The notes beneath the pieces were generated by a model. The model was not told the origin of the DNA. It ran no database searches and was given only the letters and a program-made list of their open reading frames with translations. From Quercus robur (lineage: Eukaryota > Streptophyta > Magnoliopsida > Fagales > Fagaceae), in contig NC_065538.1 of assembly GCF_932294415.1 (NCBI RefSeq), forward strand, positions 17,769,656 to 17,833,655: a stretch of DNA of 64,000 nt. The letters are read 5' to 3'. A program made the position numbers and the translations under genes. This document shows positions 57,943-64,000 of the stretch, piece by piece. Each line of letters opens with the position of its first letter. Positions within the stretch are counted from its first letter, which is position 1.

Positions 57943-58058
57943 TTACAAAAAAGCACATTTCAAGGCCAGTAGTGATTGTTTTTTACACTAATTAGTAATT
58001 ACAAAAAAGCACATTCCAAGGCCAGCAGTGATTGTTTTTTACACTAATTGATAATTAT
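57943..58058. repeat. Tandem repeat, two copies of 56 bp plus a partial
   Basis: The unit starts aattacaaaaaagcacatt and recurs after 56 bp, with a degraded third start near 58052. Like the 111-bp repeat, it lies in the gap between the convergent genes. Confidence 0.85.
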
Positions 58059-58385
58059 AAAAGGCCAACAGTGGTCTTCACAAAAAAAAAAAAAACCAAA
58101 AAGGCCCACATGTTCCCACTAGCTTTACTCCCAATGCTGGCATGCGTACCCACTAGCTTCATTCATTTCTTGCCTTTACTCTTTCCTCTTTCCACCCACT
58201 GGATTCATTTTTGGTGGCCTTTGTGCAGCAAGCTGTCCTCTAGTCCTCACACCACCAGTGCTCCCACTTGCATGTGAAGGCTACAAAATAAAAAATAGAT
58301 CCACTTGTTAAAAAATATCCCAAGCTACACAACCATCCAGGACTAAGTTACCTGTGAAGAACTTGGTAAGGTATCCCAGGTCTCC

Positions 58386-61075
58386 CTAGGTGTGAAACTC
58401 TGGTTGTGAGGAAGAGAACCATCCTGCTCTCTTGTGAGATGGCCTAGGTTGATTTCCTTGCTGTGAGGATGAAGGCTGAGTGGCAGACATCATGTTGTAG
58501 GTCTGGGTAGGCTGCTGGGATGGTGGCTGAAGTGCAGATCTAGGTGCAGGCACCCCTTCCCTTGCCTGCAACAAAACCCAGTTTCAATACAGTGTCTATA
58601 GTAAGTTTAAAAACAAGTTTTTTTTTTTTTTGCCATTTAAATCCTAATTGCTTACAGCTTTTTCTCTTTGAAGTCTCTGTCTCCTCTGCCATGGTGTCTC
58701 CCCAGTGATGCCAGCCTTGCACTCTCTTGAGTTATGCCCTTCCTTTTTGCATTTCCCACATCTTATATGTCTGTTCTGTCTACTTGCTTTGTAAGGGTTC
58801 CTAGGCTCATCAGAAGCCCTCTTTCTTTGCTTGGGTGGTCTGCCTGGTGGTTTGTATATGTGAGGTGCCAGGGGAGCAGGCTGTCCAGTCTCAGCCCATT
58901 CTGACTGGCCAGGCATGGGAGGAAGTACCTCCTTGTATATCTCCATGTAAGTTTCTTTGAAGTAGCATAGGTGGGTATAGTCTTCTGGTGTCTCAATGCT
59001 TGTATAAATGGCTGTTATGGCATGTTTGCAGGGAATGCCATTTAAATCCCAAGACCTACAACTACATGTCTTCTTCACCAAATCAACTACATGCCTCTCA
59101 TACTGACTGCCTACCTCATAAAGGAAACTACCAGCTGGGGTAGCACTAAATGCCTTACTTTCAACCTTCAATTTCTCCAACCTATCTTGTATGCTTGGAC
59201 ACAACTTTCCAGCATACTTCTGTATCCCTTCCTTTTTTGTGTAAAGTCTAGTCATAAGTCTAACCCTAATCCACTCCAACATTGCCAAGATAGGCTTGTC
59301 CCTAGACTTCAATATCATTGCATTAAAAGACTCACTCAAATTATTTACCAAACAATCTGTTAAGGCCCTAGGAGTGAAGTGTGACCTTGTCCACTGTGCA
59401 GGTGCAATGTTTGCAAGATACTCATATGCCTTTTCATCCAAATCCCTTATGTACTGCATGCATCTCTCAAACTCCCTTACTGTTATGGCAGCAGCACACC
59501 TCCACAATGCATCCTTCAGCTCCAATCCCTTGTGATCAACTTTGAAATTGTTGTAGATGTGTTTCACACAGTATCTATGCTCCACGGTAGGGAATAGTGT
59601 CTCTATTGCAGGTATAAGCCCCTGTAAATAAGCAAACAAACAAACAAAACAAGTTAGTTCAGCAAACAAAGTCAACTATTCAAGTGTAACTGAACAAAAC
59701 AAAACTTGCATACCTTTTGCCTATCAGAAATGAAGACCAACTGAAGCTCCTCTAGCCTCCCTATATCATCAGCAAAAATTTCCAAAAACCATATCCAAGA
59801 CTCCCTGATTTCTTGTTCCACAACAGCCATGGCTACTGGAAAAATGTTGTCATTTGCATCCTTGGCAGTGGCAGATAAGATTTGCCCACCAAATCTGTGC
59901 TTTATGTAACAACCATCTAAACCTATAAATGGCCTGCATCCACCTAAAAATCCTACCTTCTGAGCATTGAACCTAACATATATCCTCTTAAATTTTGGCT
60001 GGGAAGTCTCCTCAGCCATTTCTGTCTGCAGTATAACCCTACTCCCCTTGTCTATAGTGGTTATCATTTGTGCATAGTCCCTAAGGACACCATATTGCAG
60101 TTGCTCATTTCCATTTATCAAATCCTTTGCCTTTCTCTTTGACCTATACACTTGATTTACACTTAGGTCAACAGATAAATTTTGCATCACATGGTTGTGT
60201 ACACCACTCACCTCCCAATTTAGATTTTTGCTAAAATCCTCAACGAACCTCTTAGCAACATAAGCTGATGTTGCTTGGCTGTTTTTGAAAGACTTGGGAC
60301 AAGTACAGTCATCAGTCAAGGTCTTAATTTGAAATGTTACCTCTCCACTTATTTGAGATGCATAACATCTCCACCCACACCCATTCTTGTAGTGAACTGA
60401 TATCTTGGTCTTCTCATTAAGCTTGAATTTGATGTCAATAGGTTTTTTGATTGCATACTCCCTCAAAGCAGCTCTGAACACCTTTGCATTAGGGAACTTC
60501 ATCTCCTTCTTCAGTACAACATTTCTCATGTCACTCTTAGCATTAAACTCTACTTGCTCAAGTACCTGCTCATCATCAGACCCATCCATGCTTACCAGGT
60601 CATCCTCAAGGGCTGGCTTAGCCCACTCAGGGTCTGTGTGGGGTGCATTGCTTGATTCTGGGTTTGTATTGGGAGCAGAACCTTGTGGAGCTGAGTTTTG
60701 AGCAGCAAATACATCATCACCAAAGCCATCCCCCTCTAGGCCTTCATTTAGCCAATCATCATCATCATCATCTCCTTCAACATTCTGTTCTTCATCTCTT
60801 GCATCAATGTCAACATCCTCAACATCTTCTTCATCATCACTCTCATCATTATTCTCATCATTATTCTCATCATCTTCATCATCATCACTATCCAATTCTA
60901 TTTCAACCCTTGCTGCATCACCACTTACATCACCACCTGCATGACCACCTACACCATCTGCCACTCCCCCTGCATCACCACCTACACCACCATCTACCAC
61001 TCCCCCTGCATCACCACCTACACCACCATCTGCCACTCCCCCTGCATCAGGATACTCAACTGCCAATGGCTCCAC
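58386..61075 (-). CDS. MUDR-family transposase
   Basis: Three exons join in phase: (61075)-59714, 59621-58656 and 58565-58386. Both introns are GT...AG (92 and 90 nt). The frame is open back to the stop near 61111 but begins without an ATG, so translation should start upstream. In order: a Gly/Ala/Asp repeat, a long acidic stretch (ELDSDDDEDDENNDENNDES), the MUDR N-terminal domain (KKEMKFPNAKVFRAALREYA), and the DDE core. The core has D in GLDGCYIK (59915-59917), D in FISDRQKG (59723-59725) and E in NLSESFNA (59331-59333). A SWIM zinc finger (CSCRSWDLNGIPCKH) and a CCHC knuckle (CGKCKKEGHNSREC) follow. The last exon adds a Pro/Ser/Gln-rich tail. All catalytic residues are present. It acts in the nucleus, cutting and re-inserting elements with matching ends. 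Confidence 0.92.
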
Positions 61076-61111
61076 ATCTATGTCAGTATAGATTATGATT
61101 TTTTCAGCATA

Positions 61112-61389
61112 CTATGCCTTATGAAGGTTAGTCATGTTTACGACATCTGTATCTGTTTCTATGTCTCTTAAATCATGCTGTAGATCACCATCAGGAATTA
61201 AATACTTATATCTACTGTGTTCCTTAGGAGCACCAACTAGATGGCATAAATCCCGAATTTCAAAGTAACTCAACTTGTCAGGGTCAATCTCTGTCAGTAA
61301 ACGTACAGACCCACCCACATATTGTATGGTTGGCTCCTCCATAAAACATCCCCAACATGAATTTCAAGGTCAAATGTGAAGTCAACCAT
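61112..61389 (-). pseudogene. N-terminal PB1-like exon of the MULE transposase, damaged
   Basis: An acceptor (tttaattgcag) directly precedes ATG at 61389. The frame MVDFTFDLEIHVG fits the start of the PB1-like domain found at the N-terminus of plant MULE transposases. The domain continues one frame over as EEPTIQYVGGSVRLL then DPDKLSYFEIRDL. A one-base loss near 61350 and an in-frame TAG just after NLHKA (about 61112) separate it from the main transposase frame. These two lesions are the only ones I see in the gene. Whether the protein can start downstream is open. Confidence 0.75.
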
Positions 61390-61767
61390 CTGCAATTAAA
61401 ATAAGTATTTTGTTTACATACACTAACATGCAGAAAGTGACAAGAAGCCAAAAGAGACAATAAGCCAACAAATTGACAACAACACACGGACAAAGGACCA
61501 CATAAAGCACATGCAAAACCAGATTCCCAACAAATTCATAGGGACCACACTACCCACACTTCACAAACAAGTGCAATCATTGACAAATAAACTTGATTCC
61601 TTCAGGTATATGCATTATAGAAACAACCATAGCAAAATGCATATCCTAAGCGATTCTACACATAAATAGCAAAATGCTAATTTAACATACAAAAAAAAAT
61701 TTATTGTGCAGATGAACAGCAAAACCTAACTACGTGGGTGGGTCACCATAAAAAAATGACATCAAGA

Positions 61768-62100
61768 ACCCAAATGCAGATGAAAAACAATCACACATAC
61801 CTTGCCTAGGTTCGATGATGCAAAACAAGTGTTTTCTCCCTCTCCACACGCTCCAAACCATGAAGAACAAGCTGATTGCACCCCGGGTCTCTCTCTCGAA
61901 AAGTGTTTGAGTTTTGGGGGTTTTGATTCGCGTTATGTTCTGTTTTGGGGTTAAAAGGTGTTTTTGTAACGGCAGAGACCGAGGTGGGTTACGGAGAGTG
62001 ACGGAAACACACCTCAGGTGGGTTAAGTGACACTTTTCAAATCACGGGTAGGCAAAGTGATTTTCGCCCAAATCACAGGTCGGTTATGTGTAATTATCCC
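61768..62100 (-). promoter_or_regulatory. Right terminal inverted repeat with leader exon of the transposase gene
   Basis: Mirror image of the left repeat. The same CTAGGCAAG/GTATGTGTG donor sits at 61801/61800 on the minus strand and would pair with the acceptor before 61389, giving a 411-nt leader intron. Both genes of the element thus appear to share a repeat-encoded promoter, leader and donor. Confidence 0.65.
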
Positions 62101-63502
62101 TTTCTTTATTATGATTACAATACGCTCACTAAGACGTGATACAAGGTTCAAGCAAGCTCAAAAATTACAGTCTTAAATGGTTATTCTAACCTTTAAGACT
62201 TGCAAAGCTTGATTCTTTTTTAATCCGAGTATGTGCTATAGTGGCTTTCTCTAGGATACCGGGAAGTAATTTTGCTAATTTTCTCTGAATTTTTCTTCTC
62301 GACAGAATTTTATCAATGATTCTCCCGTCCCAAAATTTTCTGCCTTTCTTCGCAATCCTTTCCCCCTTTTTATAGTGTTATTTTGGAGTCCCAGGGGAAC
62401 TGTTGATTCCCCTGTTTTTCCCTCTAAGTACCAGAGTCTGTGTTGTGCCCATCGCCCAGTAGGTTCAGTTTCCCTGTTCTTCATTCTTTCCTTCCTTTTA
62501 GTTTTATTTTTTGAAAGTCCATGGCTGACTACCTATTTTGGAATATGCTGAGGTCACGCTCTTCACGATCCAACTTTTGGCCGTCCTTCTTCTTTATCTT
62601 TTTTCTCAAACGGGTGGAATCCCACTCTGCCGGTTTGAAAGTCTTTCGCTGCTACTCCCTTTTTTATACTTCTTCATTCTGGTTCCCCGAGGTGCTACCC
62701 ACTTGCACTATGAGAAGTCGCTGATTTTTTCCTCTTTTTCTTGCTGGGTCGTTTGACACTTGAGAAGGACATGGCCTCTCCTCTATTTCTTGTGTTTCTT
62801 TTTGTCTTTTTCTTTTGAACTGTCTTAATCTTTTCTTGATTGTGCTTACACGCTTGGGGGATCCTAAGCCTTTTTGGCAGTCTCTGAGGATCCCGGCTCA
62901 GCTTTCTTCTTCAATCCTCTGACATGGGCTTCTTTTCTTTTTTTCTTTCTTCTTTTCTCATAAGCTTCTAGGCGTGCCCTTTTTTCTTCTTGATGTTTTT
63001 CGGGCTCCAAGCCTCTATTTCTTTGGGCCTGGGTACTATGACTTTTTTAGACCTCAACAACATACAAACGCAATAGCTTCTCACAGAGAAAATAAATCTC
63101 TAGGTTTCTGTATCCATATATGACGGCTCTTAAAATAAGCCTTATATATGTTTAGCGTTGTGAAAAAAGAAACCCTAAACAAATACATAAGTTTGGGCCG
63201 AATTTCAGATCTGGGAAACTGAAAATCATAATTCTCGATAGATCGAGCTACTGTCGAGCTATCTATCAAGTTTCACATTAAGTCTCAATAGCATGCATCT
63301 GTTGAGCTATCTGTCAAGACTTAGTGAACAGTTTTTCTTCACTTGTTTCTTGGATTAATCTTCATGTCTTTTAATATGAACACTTGATATGCTTTGAACA
63401 ACATATTTCTTGATATATTAAACTCATTTTAGATCTACCCAATTACAAGTAAAGTGCATTTTGTCAAAGGATTAGCGAATTACATAAAATACAATCCTAA
63501 CA

Positions 63503-64000
63503 TAAAGAGAACATCTCTTAATGTCTCTCAAAAACTCTCCCTCTCACTTTTACAAAATCTAAGATTAGAATTCTCTCTTTTTTAATTATTTTGAACTTTT
63601 TATGGAAAAATAAAAAAGTTACCAACTTTTTTGACAGTTTTTTCTATTCCCATTAAAATGTTTCCAAAAATGGATGATTAATGAGCATCCTAAGGGCATA
63701 CATTAATCAAACATTAAGAAAGACTTTTGTGTATTTTTGTTTGTTGTATTAAGGTCTGCTCCCTATTATTTATGGGGTAATTAATATCACATGTCTAGCC
63801 TCTTCAATCTTTGCAGCTTTCATAATTAGTTATGGTAGCAGTGGAGCTGGATTGTTTGATATTTGTTGCTACTTGTTGGTAGCCTAAAGCCTGATGTGTT
63901 CACATTGTCTAAAGTCTCTGACATCATCTCGTGCAGCATCTGAGAGAGAATGGTAGTTGTGGAGAGGAAGAAGAAAGCTAATCTAGAGTTTTGAGAGAGA
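63503..64000. other. Non-coding right edge
   Basis: AT-rich at first, more balanced at the end. No gene, RNA gene or element with defined ends is visible. Confidence 0.4.

Larger units (their letters stand above)
56510..62100. mobile_element. Near-complete two-gene MULE (Mutator-like element), 5,591 bp
   Basis: Long terminal inverted repeats (56510-56841 and about 61768-62100) start GGGATAATTACACATAACC and differ at only about ten positions. A perfect 9-bp target duplication TTTCTTTAT lies at 56501-56509 and 62101-62109. Inside are two convergent genes: a GRF zinc-finger protein from the left repeat (plus strand) and a MUDR-type transposase from the right repeat (minus strand). The gene arrangement recalls maize MuDR, where mudrA and mudrB are driven from the two repeats. 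Small defects in the transposase N-terminus suggest this copy may no longer be fully autonomous. Confidence 0.92.
56225..63059 (-). mobile_element. Solo LTR (about 1.2 kb) carrying a MULE
   Basis: Sense start TGTTGAGGTC at 63059 and sense end near 56225, flanked by ACGTA (56220-56224) and ACATA (63060-63064), four of five matching. Without the MULE and one copy of its 9-bp duplication the LTR is about 1,235 bp. It contains 'aggcccaagga' and 'cccaggcccaaag' GC-rich phrases near its two ends. No coding region belongs to it; frames at 62275-62756 are chance. The family is not assigned. Confidence 0.6.
55699..63502 (-). mobile_element. Old Copia-type LTR, split by a nested insertion
   Basis: Two pieces, 55699-56224 and 63065-63502, read as one LTR on the minus strand: the sense start TGTTAGGATTG is at 63502 and the sense end is near 55699. 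The left piece matches the LTR fragment at 39960-40720. The pieces are separated by the solo LTR 56225-63059. The outer left boundary is approximate and I could not find a target duplication. Broken and the oldest layer of the nest. Confidence 0.55.

Noticed and set aside
60643-61098. Plus-strand His-rich open frame
   Set aside because: It is the antisense shadow of the acidic GAT/GAC-rich repeat in the MULE transposase gene.
62275-62756. Several frames right of the MULE
   Set aside because: They fall inside the solo LTR and have no protein features.
1-64000. CRISPR arrays, bacterial operons, tRNA or rRNA genes
   Set aside because: The sequence is plant nuclear DNA; no spaced identical repeats of CRISPR type and no convincing tRNA or rRNA sequence were seen by eye. 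A covariance-model scan would be decisive for small RNAs.

Overview
The window is nuclear DNA from a flowering plant. It is AT-rich, full of homopolymer runs, and carries plant-type genes and transposons: an ankyrin/PGG gene, CC-NBS-LRR remnants, Copia, MULE, Tourist and Helitron elements. The mix looks like a woody eudicot, possibly a member of Fagales, but nothing here proves the family. Most of the 64 kb is layered mobile DNA. I see one convincing intact host gene.

Left part (1-21 kb). Two diverged copies of a segment (1-930 and 11827-13015) each begin with the right end of a small MULE. The second MULE copy (5521-11943) has been split by a young, whole-looking Copia element (6061-11410). 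That element has LTRs that read as identical, a perfect 5-bp target duplication and unusual TA...TA ends. Two solo LTRs with perfect 5-bp duplications lie at 2487-3280 and 20520-21253. An internally deleted LINE (18071-19468) joins ORF1 directly to the terminal RNase H domain.

Middle (21-43 kb). A decayed, intron-bearing 6-phosphofructokinase pseudogene (about 23.04-25.06 kb, minus strand) is followed by an LRR-only resistance-gene pseudogene broken by a Tourist-like MITE (26.5-29.3 kb). Next come a 701-bp Helitron (29669-30369) and a three-exon ankyrin/PGG membrane-protein gene (31076-35878, minus). Part of that gene's exon 2 is copied just upstream of it, together with a neighbouring MITE. 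The region 5' of the gene also carries several copies of a promoter-proximal module.

Right part (43-64 kb). A reverse-oriented Copia-type fossil carries a second, largely non-coding LTR element (44586-49267) and abuts a truncated CC-NB-ARC gene (49756-50584). Further right are a small MULE holding a captured gag fragment (51594-52803) and a diverged tandem array (53.1-55.1 kb). Last comes a three-level nest: an old LTR, interrupted by a solo LTR, interrupted by a nearly complete MULE (56510-62100) with a perfect 9-bp target duplication.

The MULE is the most interesting object. Two convergent genes each start in one of its long terminal inverted repeats: a MUDR-type transposase, and a small GRF zinc-finger/coiled-coil/transmembrane protein. 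Both appear to use the same splice donor, which is built into each repeat. The layout resembles the two-gene MuDR element of maize, with an unrelated second protein.
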